This document shows positions 38,548 through 47,212 of a DNA stretch of 64,000 bases, in pieces. Position numbers and translations under genes: made by a program. The notes below the pieces were generated by a model. The model saw only the letters and a list, made by a program, of their open reading frames with translations, ran no database searches and was not told the DNA's origin. Source of the DNA: a bacterium (GTDB lineage: Bacteria > Electryoneota > JAOADG01); the NCBI GenBank assembly GCA_026417415.1, contig JAOADG010000037.1, positions 1-64,000 of the forward strand. Reading direction: 5' to 3'. How positions within the stretch are numbered: position 1 is the first letter of the stretch; each line of letters begins with the position of its first letter.

Positions 38548-38826
38548 CTATCCTTCTTTAGATGCAATTGCTGCACAAATCTGAAGCAAACGCTGTTGGG
38601 CACGTGCACTTAACATTGTGTACTCTTCTGCTAAAACAATGCGTAATTGTTCAGTTTCTAAAGGGTTATGTCCATTTTCCAACATATATTCAGTAACCAC
38701 ATCCCGTAAAACCAAACGATACATTTCTTCTGCAATAGCACGTGTAGGAGCTGCATGAATAAACTGTTCAATTTCGGCTAAAGGGTTATCCCATAACCCC
38801 CAGTTTTCTAAGTTATCGGAACACAT
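38548..38826 (-). CDS. small helical protein of unknown function
   Basis: A 92-residue, mostly helical protein (MCSDNLENWGLW start; Leu/Ala/Glu-rich helices). No family recognised. I chose the ATG at 38826, 1 nt after the stop of the MIP18-like gene (TAATATG); the longer frame to 38862 would overlap that gene by 35 nt. The tight junction hints at a link with Fe-S assembly genes. It ends 3 nt from the convergent DUF1385 gene. Confidence 0.55.
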   Translation of the reverse strand: MCSDNLENWGLWDNPLAEIEQFIHAAPTRAIAEEMYRLVLRDVVTEYMLENGHNPLETEQLRIVLAEEYTMLSARAQQRLLQICAAIASKEG

Positions 38827-38827
38827 A

Positions 38828-39130
38828 TTAAATCTTAAAACCCAATTGTAATTTGGCTTCATCGGACATCATTCGCGGATGCCATGGAGGATCCCAAACG
38901 ATGGCTACATGACAACTTTCAACCCCTTCTAACTGCAATATAGCATTTCGTGCACCGTTAGATAATCTGTCAGAAAGTGGACATCCAGGGGTTGTAAGAG
39001 TCATTTTGACTTGAACATGTTTGTCTTGAATTTGGACATCATAAATCAAACCCATATTCACGATATCAAGACCGGTCTCTGGATCATACACATTCTTTAA
39101 TGCTTCCATAATTTCATGTTCAGTAACCAT
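38828..39130 (-). CDS. MIP18/DUF59-family Fe-S assembly factor
   Basis: A 100-residue SufT/PaaD-like protein. It has VYDPETGLDIVNMGLIYDV, the conserved Cys in TTPGCPLSD, and VWDPPWHPRMMSDEA, which matches the family ending. Members help mature Fe-S proteins. AAGGAG precedes the ATG. It lies 10 nt after mrp, which carries its own N-terminal domain of the same family. Confidence 0.87.
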   Translation of the reverse strand: MVTEHEIMEALKNVYDPETGLDIVNMGLIYDVQIQDKHVQVKMTLTTPGCPLSDRLSNGARNAILQLEGVESCHVAIVWDPPWHPRMMSDEAKLQLGFKI

Positions 39131-39140
39131 ACTAAACTCC

Positions 39141-40208
39141 TTACGAATGAAGTTTCAATTGAATTTTTTTAGCAATTTCATAAAATATTTTTGCTTCTAC
39201 CGAATCGGGTGAAGATACTGCAATAGGAGTACCACGATCACCGCCTTCCCGAATGCTTAATTTAAGTGGGATTTCGCCTAGAAAATCAATGCCCATCTCC
39301 ATTGCAGAAGCACGTCCACCACCATTCGAAAAAATATCTGTTCGTTCACCGCAGTGTGGGCATAGAAAGTAACTCATATTTTCAACTATTCCCAAGATAG
39401 GTACATCAACCTTTTGGAACATCACTACACCTTTTCGTGCATCCAAAAGTGCCAAATCTTGTGGGGTGGTAACAATAACTGCACCCGATAAGTTCACTTT
39501 TTGGGCTAAGGTTAACTGAGCATCACCAGTTCCGGGAGGTAGATCCACCACCAAATAATCCAATTCACCCCAAAGGACATCACGTAGCAGTTGTTCAACT
39601 GCTCCCATAACCATCGGACCACGCCAAATCAGCGCTTGATCTGGGGAAATTAAAAAACCTACAGACATCAATTTTAATTGATACTTTTCGTGAGGAACCA
39701 TTTTTCCATCTTTTATAAGTGGTGTATCATCTAAACCAATCATTAAAGGTAAAGAGGGTCCATAAATATCACAATCAAGCAAACCTACACGATTCTGCAA
39801 CTGGGATAAAGCAACTGCTAAATTCACTGCTACAGTGGATTTTCCCACACCACCTTTACCTGAAGCGATGGCAAGAATGTGTCGTACACCCGGTACCAAT
39901 GGTTCTTTCGGTCTAAGCGGATTGCCGTGGCCCCCAAATTGATGCGTTTGACGACTTTTCGGAGGAGTATATTGCGCGAGTACCTCTATATCACGAATTT
40001 CTGGGATCGATTGGATACCTGCTCGAATGGAAGCACCGATAGAGGTAGCGATGTTTGGATCATTGGTGGTTAAAGCCAATACAACTTTTCCTTTTCCATT
40101 GGCATCAACTTCAACGGAATCAACCATTCCGAATGATACGATATCTCTACTTAATCCGGGATATTTTACTGTCTTTAAAAACTCATACAATTTTTCTTTA
40201 GGTGTCAC
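39141..40208 (-). CDS. mrp: Mrp/ApbC (NBP35-type) Fe-S cluster carrier ATPase
   Basis: A 355-residue protein: an N-terminal MIP18-like domain (about 1-85) and a P-loop ATPase. The deviant Walker A is GKGGVGKSTVAVNLA; LLDCDIYGPSLP and VDLPPGTGDAQLT follow. The C-terminal CPHCG pair binds the Fe-S cluster. It transfers Fe-S clusters to apoproteins. GTG start with AGGAA. It lies 61 nt after the barrel gene of the pgs locus. Confidence 0.92.
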   Translation of the reverse strand: MTPKEKLYEFLKTVKYPGLSRDIVSFGMVDSVEVDANGKGKVVLALTTNDPNIATSIGASIRAGIQSIPEIRDIEVLAQYTPPKSRQTHQFGGHGNPLRPKEPLVPGVRHILAIASGKGGVGKSTVAVNLAVALSQLQNRVGLLDCDIYGPSLPLMIGLDDTPLIKDGKMVPHEKYQLKLMSVGFLISPDQALIWRGPMVMGAVEQLLRDVLWGELDYLVVDLPPGTGDAQLTLAQKVNLSGAVIVTTPQDLALLDARKGVVMFQKVDVPILGIVENMSYFLCPHCGERTDIFSNGGGRASAMEMGIDFLGEIPLKLSIREGGDRGTPIAVSSPDSVEAKIFYEIAKKIQLKLHS

Positions 40209-40269
40209 AATGGTTCCTTCATATTATGGATGTGATACGTTGGAAGAAAAAATACCAAAAAGAATTGGA

Positions 40270-41421
40270 TCAAAATACACGATAACTCATCTCGATAAAA
40301 AATCGAGAAGCGTTGTAGTTTTTGTATTTCGGTACAGTTGGGTTAGGAGAAGTGGTCAAACGCTTTTCAAATTCAACACGTGGAGTAACCGTGATATAAC
40401 GCATCAATTCTTTGCGTACTTCAATACCAACAGTTTGTAGGATATGCTTTCTACCCCTATGAAATGGTGCATCTTGTAATGAAAGATTTGTAGTGTACAC
40501 TCGGTTACGTATGCGGTAATCTGCAGCAATTTCTAATTTACCTATGTTTTCAAGTTCTATTGCATAACTTCCTGAAACAGTAGCATCATCTTCATCATAG
40601 GAAGAATCACCGTACTCACTTTCAGCTGACACTGGATTTAACACAATAGAACCAGTCGCTTGTGAATGTCCCACATTATCCATCGTAACAAATTTATATT
40701 CCAATTGGAATTGTAACTTTCTTATCGGTTGATAGGAGATTTCTATTCCCAACGAATTTCCTTTGGAATCAAATTCAGTAAAGTAGGGATTGTAATAAAT
40801 GGTACGGATTGTATAAAGCGGTGTAATTGTCCATTCAGGAACAAAACGAATCGGAAACTTCAATCTAAATTCGGAATAATCATATTCTGCGGTTTGCCAT
40901 TTGCGAGTATCACGATCCGTGAAGTTCCGTAAATAAACGTTATCCATAAAAGTATATTCAAGCCGAACATCAGCATGTTTACTAAGTTGTTGTTGAAATT
41001 TCAACCAGAAAGAACCATAATTCATCGGACTATTTTTAGAATAATTGTACCACTTTCCAATGAAGCCATAAGAGGTTTTTTTAGTCGAAAATAGGTAGTG
41101 TTCATATGATCCACGAACACTAAAACAATGAATCCAATCACTTAAACTTGAAAGTGGAGTAACTTTATTGATAGGTTCAGTTCCATTTTCAAAGCGATCC
41201 ATTTCAAACTGAGAATACTTCAAAACATTTGAATCATATTCAGGAATATATTCTAAGTACAATCTAAATTTACTGGGTTTGATTTTACTGCGTTGTGGTT
41301 TGGAAAAGTCATAGGGCATTCGTCTTTTTTGCGAACTTTGGGCAGCAGAAACTGCGAAACCGCTGAAAAAAACAGCGAAGACAAGTAAACAACGAATTAC
41401 AAAAATAAATCTTTTTAGCAA
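40270..41421 (-). CDS. predicted outer-membrane beta-barrel protein of the pgs locus
   Basis: A 383-residue secreted protein with a signal peptide (about 1-28). The rest shows alternating polar/aromatic strands (for example LYLEYIPEYDSNV, FQLEYKFVTMDN). It ends in SYRVF, a C-terminal Phe with alternating aromatics, which is the BAM recognition signal of outer-membrane barrels. No named family recognised. TTG start with AGGA. It follows the repeat protein by 2 nt, so it is very likely translated with the pgs genes. It may form the outer-membrane exit or anchor for the polymer; inferred. Confidence 0.62.
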   Translation of the reverse strand: MLKRFIFVIRCLLVFAVFFSGFAVSAAQSSQKRRMPYDFSKPQRSKIKPSKFRLYLEYIPEYDSNVLKYSQFEMDRFENGTEPINKVTPLSSLSDWIHCFSVRGSYEHYLFSTKKTSYGFIGKWYNYSKNSPMNYGSFWLKFQQQLSKHADVRLEYTFMDNVYLRNFTDRDTRKWQTAEYDYSEFRLKFPIRFVPEWTITPLYTIRTIYYNPYFTEFDSKGNSLGIEISYQPIRKLQFQLEYKFVTMDNVGHSQATGSIVLNPVSAESEYGDSSYDEDDATVSGSYAIELENIGKLEIAADYRIRNRVYTTNLSLQDAPFHRGRKHILQTVGIEVRKELMRYITVTPRVEFEKRLTTSPNPTVPKYKNYNASRFFIEMSYRVF

Positions 41422-41423
41422 AA

Positions 41424-42314
41424 TTATTTTCCTGTATTTTTAAGTGATGTTTTAGGAATAAAGATACGATTTAACACGCGAATGTCTTTATCCAATACAT
41501 GAATGGAGATGTTGTGTTTTCCTTCAGGTAAATTTAAGTTAATCGTACTTCCTGAAGTAACCACATAATCACTTTCTTTGGCATGTGTAGCAACATTGCT
41601 GATTGTTTCTTCACAAGGAAAAACGCCTAACGATTGTCCATTGCTTTTGACTTCAATTCGCCATTTGAAAATGCGTTCTTCATTCCCACCTGGAACTTCA
41701 GCACGACTAATGATGCGTAATTTGGTTGGACCATTGATTCGAAGTTCCAAAGGACGTTCAGAAGTTTGGCGATAGTAAGTGGCTTCTTGTTCTCTGACCA
41801 CGATACCGACCAAATCTTTGAAGCCACGAGGTGCCATAGACTGCCATTGTTGGGGTTCACCTGTATCAAACACCCGTTTGCTAATTCGTAAATAAAGTGT
41901 GGTAGTATCGCTTGGCTTAAGAACCAACTTATGTTGTCCGTCAGGGATACGAAAATCTAAATCTCTTCGGGCGGTTAAGCGTAATCCATTTGGACCTTCT
42001 GCATCACGTGCGGGTCCTGCTGTTTCATTAAATTCTACCGGCAAACCATCGTCTAATGCGGCAAGCACTTGATATTGCCGTACAGAAGTGCTTGCAGCAA
42101 CACGAACAGATACACGTAGAATAGAAGGTCCTTCAATGTTTACCACCAAAGGATTGGTATGTGTGGCTGGTGAATAACGAATCAGTTTACCACCAATAGC
42201 AACAGGGAATCCATGTTTACTTTTTGGAGGAGGTTCAATGACTTTCCAAGTTGCTCCAATTGTACTGCTTAAATACACGGTAGTTACAATTAACGCTGTA
42301 ATCAAGCGTTTCAT
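41424..42314 (-). CDS. secreted protein with a duplicated beta-rich repeat, pgs locus
   Basis: A 296-residue protein with a signal peptide (about 1-20). It contains two copies of a domain of about 100 residues. IEGPSILRV (60-68) corresponds to INGPTKLRI (193-201), and IPDGQHKL (123-130) to LPEGKHNI (262-269). Each copy looks like a beta sandwich. One Cys only (C234). No family recognised. It lies between pgsW and the barrel gene with gaps of 14 and 2 nt, so a periplasmic role in polymer handling is likely. Confidence 0.62.
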   Translation of the reverse strand: MKRLITALIVTTVYLSSTIGATWKVIEPPPKSKHGFPVAIGGKLIRYSPATHTNPLVVNIEGPSILRVSVRVAASTSVRQYQVLAALDDGLPVEFNETAGPARDAEGPNGLRLTARRDLDFRIPDGQHKLVLKPSDTTTLYLRISKRVFDTGEPQQWQSMAPRGFKDLVGIVVREQEATYYRQTSERPLELRINGPTKLRIISRAEVPGGNEERIFKWRIEVKSNGQSLGVFPCEETISNVATHAKESDYVVTSGSTINLNLPEGKHNISIHVLDKDIRVLNRIFIPKTSLKNTGK

Positions 42315-42328
42315 AATAATCCTCCAAA

Positions 42329-43486
42329 TTACTTGCTGATAGGAAGGGTATCAGGATCTACACCTTCCTCTTTCAAAGCATAACGACGACGGTCAAATTC
42401 AACAACTATCCCGAAAAATAACAAAAAGATGGCTAAAGCAACTGCAGTAACACGAATGTCATAACGTTCAGTTGAATAAACTCCACCTGAACCGGGTGCA
42501 GGTAAGGGGACAGGTGATTTCGGTAAATGATGAACAATCGCAATTTGAATGGCATCGTACAAATGAATAAATGGAATCCCTTGATCGGCATATTCATGTA
42601 GCACACCCCGATTGGGATAGTTTCTTGAGGGTAAAACAGGGGAATACCCTGTGGGAATGAGTTGAGCATTTTCTGGATGACCTAATGCTGCAGCACCGCC
42701 ACCAACGGTTAAAAACAATTTCGGTTTTCCTTTTCCATACATTTCATAGATTCTCATGCGATAGGCAATTGAGGAATCCAAAGACAAACTTTCAAACAAT
42801 TCAACACCATTACGTGCAATAGCATCACGAATACGAATCCGTCCTTTATCAGACAGTCCGCGCCCATAATCTCCACCACCACCAATCGTTGCTACCACTG
42901 AACGATGATGAATAATCCTCTTCTCATAAAGAATTCTCTCCATATCCAGCCAAGTGAAGTCGGGATCATTAGCCCCCCATTGTGCAGATCCTACTGCAGT
43001 AATGATAATCGGTTTCAATTGAAGTGCTTCAATGGCACAAAGCGTGGCTAAGTTCAAACCGGGTAATGATCCAGTCAAGGAAACAGCAACCACATCTCCC
43101 TTTTTTAAGTTTGCTTCCATCAAATAACTTACCACAGCAGCTGCCATATTCGGATTAAGTGACGTTAGTGCCCATTCTATGTTCCCGCTTTCCGTAGTGA
43201 TGGGAGAATCTTGACGTCCAATCAATGCAGTTGCGTTAGGATCATTGATGGGATCAATTTCTGATGGCGAAGTATTTCCAAAACGTTCTTGGCGTAAAAC
43301 CTGTAATCCTTGGAGCATGGTTCTTGAAGCGAGTAACTTCGTTTCGTAATTCGGCAAGCGAACTTGACGTCTTGATGTTTCAGCCCAAATAAAGCAAAGT
43401 ATAGATAGAATTGCTAAAATTACCAATGTAGTAGGATCACGAAGCGAGGGCTTAAACATTTTGATTTTGGAGCGTAAACTAAACAT
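42329..43486 (-). CDS. pgsW: PgsW family poly-gamma-glutamate system protein
   Basis: About 385 residues: an N-terminal membrane helix (about 15-32), a periplasmic alpha/beta domain with GDVVAVSLTGSLPGLNLA, ITAVGSAQWGANDPDFTW and TIGGGGDYGRGLS, and a C-terminal membrane helix (about 345-362). This is the pattern I associate with the PgsW family found with PgsB/PgsC in Gram-negatives. I chose the ATG at 43486, which overlaps the pgsC stop by 8 nt and has GGGAGG upstream. The longer frame starts within the SD. Confidence 0.8.
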   Translation of the reverse strand: MFSLRSKIKMFKPSLRDPTTLVILAILSILCFIWAETSRRQVRLPNYETKLLASRTMLQGLQVLRQERFGNTSPSEIDPINDPNATALIGRQDSPITTESGNIEWALTSLNPNMAAAVVSYLMEANLKKGDVVAVSLTGSLPGLNLATLCAIEALQLKPIIITAVGSAQWGANDPDFTWLDMERILYEKRIIHHRSVVATIGGGGDYGRGLSDKGRIRIRDAIARNGVELFESLSLDSSIAYRMRIYEMYGKGKPKLFLTVGGGAAALGHPENAQLIPTGYSPVLPSRNYPNRGVLHEYADQGIPFIHLYDAIQIAIVHHLPKSPVPLPAPGSGGVYSTERYDIRVTAVALAIFLLFFGIVVEFDRRRYALKEEGVDPDTLPISK

Positions 43487-43934
43487 TAGGGAAGAACCTC
43501 CCACCGGTTGCTATCATCACCAATAGCCGAGTAGTTATGGAACAGATAAGAACAGCAGAAATTGTTTTCACAATTCCTTGTCGCTCCATCCAATTGGCAA
43601 TAAGACCCGGAACCACGAAACCGATGGCTTGCAAGCCCGGATCTAACGGCAACATATGGGAAGCGACCAATTGTCTTGATAAATAACCAAAGATAAAACC
43701 CAAGAGAATTGATAAAACCAATCGCCGTCGTCCAAAAAGAAAGACAAAGTTGGAAATAAAGCGTAACAATATCCAAACTAAAAAACTAACAACAAATGTG
43801 GCGAGTAGCGATAAAGGTTGATCCAATTGTAGCGCCACATAGCCCGGTACTACAATTCCACCTGCGGCTACCCCCAAAGTTTCTTGGAATAGAAGCGAGA
43901 GAACCACTCCTAAACCTACAGTTGCTTCAATCAA
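43479..43934 (-). CDS. pgsC: poly-gamma-glutamate biosynthesis protein PgsC/CapC
   Basis: A 151-residue integral membrane protein with four hydrophobic helices. It begins IEATVGLGVVLSLLF and contains GGIVVPGYVAL, the conserved motif of PgsC/CapC. It forms the membrane part of the polyglutamate synthase with PgsB. The TTG start has a strong GGAGG 7 nt upstream and overlaps the pgsB stop by 8 nt. It also overlaps pgsW, so the three are coupled. Confidence 0.9.
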   Translation of the reverse strand: MIEATVGLGVVLSLLFQETLGVAAGGIVVPGYVALQLDQPLSLLATFVVSFLVWILLRFISNFVFLFGRRRLVLSILLGFIFGYLSRQLVASHMLPLDPGLQAIGFVVPGLIANWMERQGIVKTISAVLICSITTRLLVMIATGGRFFPNV

Positions 43935-45123
43935 GGCCTGTCCTCCGATCGCGGAATAAATTTGCTACAGCGAGGCCACCAGCACCGACATTTCCAATCC
44001 CAATGACAGTTCCGCCTTCACTGCCTACTTTACTAAAAATCGCTTCAAAAATCGTTTCCGGTTTCGTTATCCCTAATGTGATCACTTTTTCTACGGGAAT
44101 ACCATATTTTGCAAAATATACCAATAGGCGATCTGTACGTTCACCAATCGAGAAAAACCAATCGTGTTCAATATTTTCACCCACCATTCGCAACAACTGC
44201 AAGGAACGATCAAAGCGGTCAGCGCGAGTATTCAATAAAACAATTCGAGTTCCCATTTTTCCTTGATAGCGTTCCACAGCTTTTTGCCAAATCATCAGTG
44301 TTGATTCTGGATCGTTAGCCGCCATTGCATTAACAAAACGACACCATTTACCTTTGTGTTCAACACGAAAGATTTTCAAAGCCCCTGAATCTGGATAACA
44401 CGTATGCATTCCTTTAAGAGCCACTGAACGTGGAATGTTCAAGGATTGACAAACTGTTAAAGCCAACGCCACATTTTCCGGATGTTCAACGTAACTAAAG
44501 CCAGCCATATCTTCAGCTGTAATAGAATCTGCGATGGCGCTACGCGCAGGTGTGACTATAGTAATTTCTGTATTTCTCTGTGCTGCAACTTCTTGAAAAA
44601 TTTTAGCCATCTTGCGTTCTGCTGTAAAAAATTTTGCACGAACGGGAATAGTATTTGATAGAGAGCGTGTTACATTTTCTACTGTCGGACCCATTTCCAT
44701 CAAATGATCGGGGCGTGCATTGGTAATAACACCATGCGTTGCATGAATGATTTGATGTTCGCAAATCCATTGATATTCTGGTTGAACAGCCATGCATTCA
44801 ATCACGATAGCTTGAGGTTTACGTTTAGACATGAATTTGATAATCTTGATTTGTTCTAAAATATTTGCATTAGAACGGCGTTGAATGGCAATTTCTAAAC
44901 CATTTTCGTCAATGATACGTGGAAGAGTTCCGGTTGTTTTTGCTAATGTGCGGTAGCCACCTGCACGTAAACCGGCTGCAATTAAACGGGTGACAGAAGA
45001 TTTGCCACGTGTACCGTTGACATGCACACGTATGGGAATGGAATAAATTCGGCGTTGATGGAGAAAGTATTCCGTAGTCCACCAAACCAAAATGATTACA
45101 AGCAATAGTAGTACCGCAGTCAC
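43927..45123 (-). CDS. pgsB: poly-gamma-glutamate synthase ligase PgsB/CapB
   Basis: A 398-residue Mur-ligase-like amide ligase. One N-terminal membrane helix (about 3-20) is followed by the P-loop RVHVNGTRGKSSVTRLI, then ECMAVQPEYQ, VITNARPDHLMEMG, NAMAANDPEST and LLNTRADR. It polymerises glutamate through the gamma carboxyl with ATP. GTG start with AGGAG about 11 nt upstream; GTGA overlaps the stop of a small membrane ORF. No pgsA/capA-type gene follows. Confidence 0.93.
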   Translation of the reverse strand: MTAVLLLLVIILVWWTTEYFLHQRRIYSIPIRVHVNGTRGKSSVTRLIAAGLRAGGYRTLAKTTGTLPRIIDENGLEIAIQRRSNANILEQIKIIKFMSKRKPQAIVIECMAVQPEYQWICEHQIIHATHGVITNARPDHLMEMGPTVENVTRSLSNTIPVRAKFFTAERKMAKIFQEVAAQRNTEITIVTPARSAIADSITAEDMAGFSYVEHPENVALALTVCQSLNIPRSVALKGMHTCYPDSGALKIFRVEHKGKWCRFVNAMAANDPESTLMIWQKAVERYQGKMGTRIVLLNTRADRFDRSLQLLRMVGENIEHDWFFSIGERTDRLLVYFAKYGIPVEKVITLGITKPETIFEAIFSKVGSEGGTVIGIGNVGAGGLAVANLFRDRRTGLD

Positions 45124-45269
45124 GAGGAATACTGCTCCTGCTTATAATTGAAAAAAATGGTTAATGGATAAAGAATCATTGCAATTGAAAATACTAAATG
45201 GAATGGCGAGTCGTAGAGGAAATTAGATGTTGTTAGGTAAAACATCGAATAGGATGCGGCTTGCACCAT
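45120..45269 (-). CDS. small membrane protein (49 aa) heading the pgs locus, possible PgsE-like subunit
   Basis: A 49-residue ORF that is easily overlooked. It reads MVQAASYSMFYLTT at the start, then a hydrophobic helix, LVFSIAMILYPLTIFF (about 25-40), and a charged tail NYKQEQYSS. GGGGAG sits 5 nt before the ATG. Its TGA overlaps the pgsB GTG (GTGA), as in other true coupled genes here. B. subtilis pgs operons carry a small membrane protein, PgsE, after pgsA; similarity here is in size and topology only. Confidence 0.6.
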   Translation of the reverse strand: MVQAASYSMFYLTTSNFLYDSPFHLVFSIAMILYPLTIFFNYKQEQYSS

Positions 45270-45348
45270 TAAAACTCCCCGTACGAAGACACCGCAAATT
45301 AAAAAGAAAAGTAATGAATTTCTATGTAACTTCGCAAACCTTTGTTAA

Positions 45349-46224
45349 TCAAAAATCTTCTAAGCCAAGAGACCGTGATGCTGCAATTACACAATTTTTT
45401 AATAAGTTCGCTATGGTTAAAGGGCCAATCCCACCAGGAACGGGCGTAAATGCTTTAATTTTAGCATCAGTATCAATTCGTACATCACCTACCAGTTTGG
45501 TGGAATTGGTGGTAGGATGAACAATGCGATTAACACCGACATCAATCAACCAACTATCGGCTTTAATATCCGAAGTACTTAAAAATTCAGGTGAACCAAT
45601 TGCTACAATCACTCCATCAAACTCTTGAATCATTTCCTTCAAATGTACAGTTTTACTATGGGCTAAAGTTACGGTTGCATCATACCCTTTTTGGGAAAGT
45701 AAAATGGAAATGGGACGTCCCACGATATTAGACCGCCCGACCACCAATATTCGTTGGCTAACAATAGGGACCTTGTAAAACTCCAAGAGTGCTAAAATTC
45801 CAGCAGGAGTGCAAGGAATGTATTGTGGGATGTTGAGAACCAGTTTACCAATATTTTCTGCAGTTAAACAATCCACATCTTTAGACGGATGGATCAAATC
45901 AAGCAGTTTTCGTTCAGGAAGATGTTTAGGTAAAGGCAACTGAATAATAAAACCATGGATTTCTTGTTTCGTATTGAACGATTGAATGACTTGTGCCACT
46001 TCTTCAAAGGTACTTTCTTGGGATAGAACTTTCGTTTCGGAATAAATTCCATATTTTTTACACGCTTCACCTTTCATTCGTACATAAATTTCAGACGCAG
46101 GGTCATTTCCTACCAATAGTAAACCTAACCCTGGTTGTAATCCTTTTGTTGCAAGAAAACGACAACGTGATTGAATATCTTGATAGATTTTTTCAGCAAC
46201 TGGTTTTCCATACCAAATTTCCAT
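45349..46224 (-). CDS. folD: bifunctional methylenetetrahydrofolate dehydrogenase/cyclohydrolase
   Basis: A 291-residue FolD. It has VGNDPASEIYVRMK, IQLPLPKHL, the catalytic region PSKDVDCLT, VVGRSNIVGRPISILL for NADP, and TPVPGGIGPLTIANLL. It interconverts methylene- and formyl-tetrahydrofolate. The catalytic Lys is in YVRMKGEACKK. I chose the ATG at 46224 with AGGAGAG; the frame to 46245 adds 7 unsupported residues. Confidence 0.94.
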   Translation of the reverse strand: MEIWYGKPVAEKIYQDIQSRCRFLATKGLQPGLGLLLVGNDPASEIYVRMKGEACKKYGIYSETKVLSQESTFEEVAQVIQSFNTKQEIHGFIIQLPLPKHLPERKLLDLIHPSKDVDCLTAENIGKLVLNIPQYIPCTPAGILALLEFYKVPIVSQRILVVGRSNIVGRPISILLSQKGYDATVTLAHSKTVHLKEMIQEFDGVIVAIGSPEFLSTSDIKADSWLIDVGVNRIVHPTTNSTKLVGDVRIDTDAKIKAFTPVPGGIGPLTIANLLKNCVIAASRSLGLEDF

Positions 46225-46264
46225 AAAAACTCTCCTAAGAAGCAATTGGATATAGATTTTGTGA

Positions 46265-47212
46265 TTAGACCTCTTGGGAATCGATCAGTCCAGTACGTAC
46301 ATATTTTTCAAAACCAAAGACAGTAGCGTGATAACATAGAAATGGGATCACAGTTTTCACTGTCCATTTAGGGTTGCCATGTTCTCCAATCCAAACAAGA
46401 AATTGAACTGGAACCATTCTTAAAAAGAATCGAAGCAATTTTTGGAATAGAGTACTAGGAAACTGCTCTTTCAATTGAAAGACCGTATGCAATCGCGCTT
46501 TAGAAAAAATATCCGTAGAAATGCGAATAATTCTTGGTAACCCTTGCGAAGCGTATGCAAACTTTACTTGATACAACTGTTCAATGGAGCGAGGATGATT
46601 ATGATAAAAAATTGCAGTTGGCACACTTCGTACTACAATTTGATGTTGCCCGAGGATTATTCCAAATGCCACATCTTCACCTGAACGACCACCAAATTCT
46701 TCAGGAAACCCGCCTATATTGCAAAACAATGATTTTTCAATAAGGAAACATCCACTTTGCAAAAGGCGAGGATCAACTGCTTGTGAACCAAAACGGTAGG
46801 CACTGCTCCGATGAACTTCATATATTCGTGCTGGACAATGTGCTTCTGGATGAACAGCGATTGCACTTTGAACTACTTGACGAATCTGTTTGTTCTTCCA
46901 TAATTCATAAACGAAAACTTCATTTAACTCACCATCACCATCTAAAAAGAGTAACCAATCGCCTTGTGCGATTTTTGCACCACGATTTCTTGCCTTTGAA
47001 CGATTAGTATGTTTTGCATACTTGTCTGCAATGCGAAAAGGAAAAGTAAAAGTAGAGTTCAACAACGCTTCAATTGTACCGTCAGTACTTCCATCATCTG
47101 TGTAGATAACCTCAAAGGTAGGCGGTTGAACTTGTTTTTCAATACATGATAATAGACGCAGTACTTTTTCTTTTTGGTTGTAACCAAGAACTATTATAGA
47201 GAGCTCAACCAC
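46265..47212 (-). CDS. family 2 glycosyltransferase
   Basis: About 315 residues. The GT-A fold begins VELSIIVLGYNQKEKV, then YTDDGSTDGTIEALL, the metal-binding FLDGDGELN, and GRSGEDVAFG. The C-terminal third (FLRMVPVQFLVW) is amphipathic or membrane-associated. I place the start at the GTG at 47212, just before the fold; the open frame to 47272 would overlap the upstream gene by 79 nt. The sugar donor is unknown. Last gene of a four-gene cluster. Confidence 0.75.
   Translation of the reverse strand: MVELSIIVLGYNQKEKVLRLLSCIEKQVQPPTFEVIYTDDGSTDGTIEALLNSTFTFPFRIADKYAKHTNRSKARNRGAKIAQGDWLLFLDGDGELNEVFVYELWKNKQIRQVVQSAIAVHPEAHCPARIYEVHRSSAYRFGSQAVDPRLLQSGCFLIEKSLFCNIGGFPEEFGGRSGEDVAFGIILGQHQIVVRSVPTAIFYHNHPRSIEQLYQVKFAYASQGLPRIIRISTDIFSKARLHTVFQLKEQFPSTLFQKLLRFFLRMVPVQFLVWIGEHGNPKWTVKTVIPFLCYHATVFGFEKYVRTGLIDSQEV

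Noticed and set aside
43796-44266. 156-codon plus-strand ORF across pgsC/pgsB
   Set aside because: Antisense to two well-supported genes; Pro/Arg/Ser-rich as expected for a shadow.
45227-45520. 97-codon plus-strand ORF
   Set aside because: Its second half is antisense to folD, its first half to the 49-codon pgs ORF, which has better SD and coupling.
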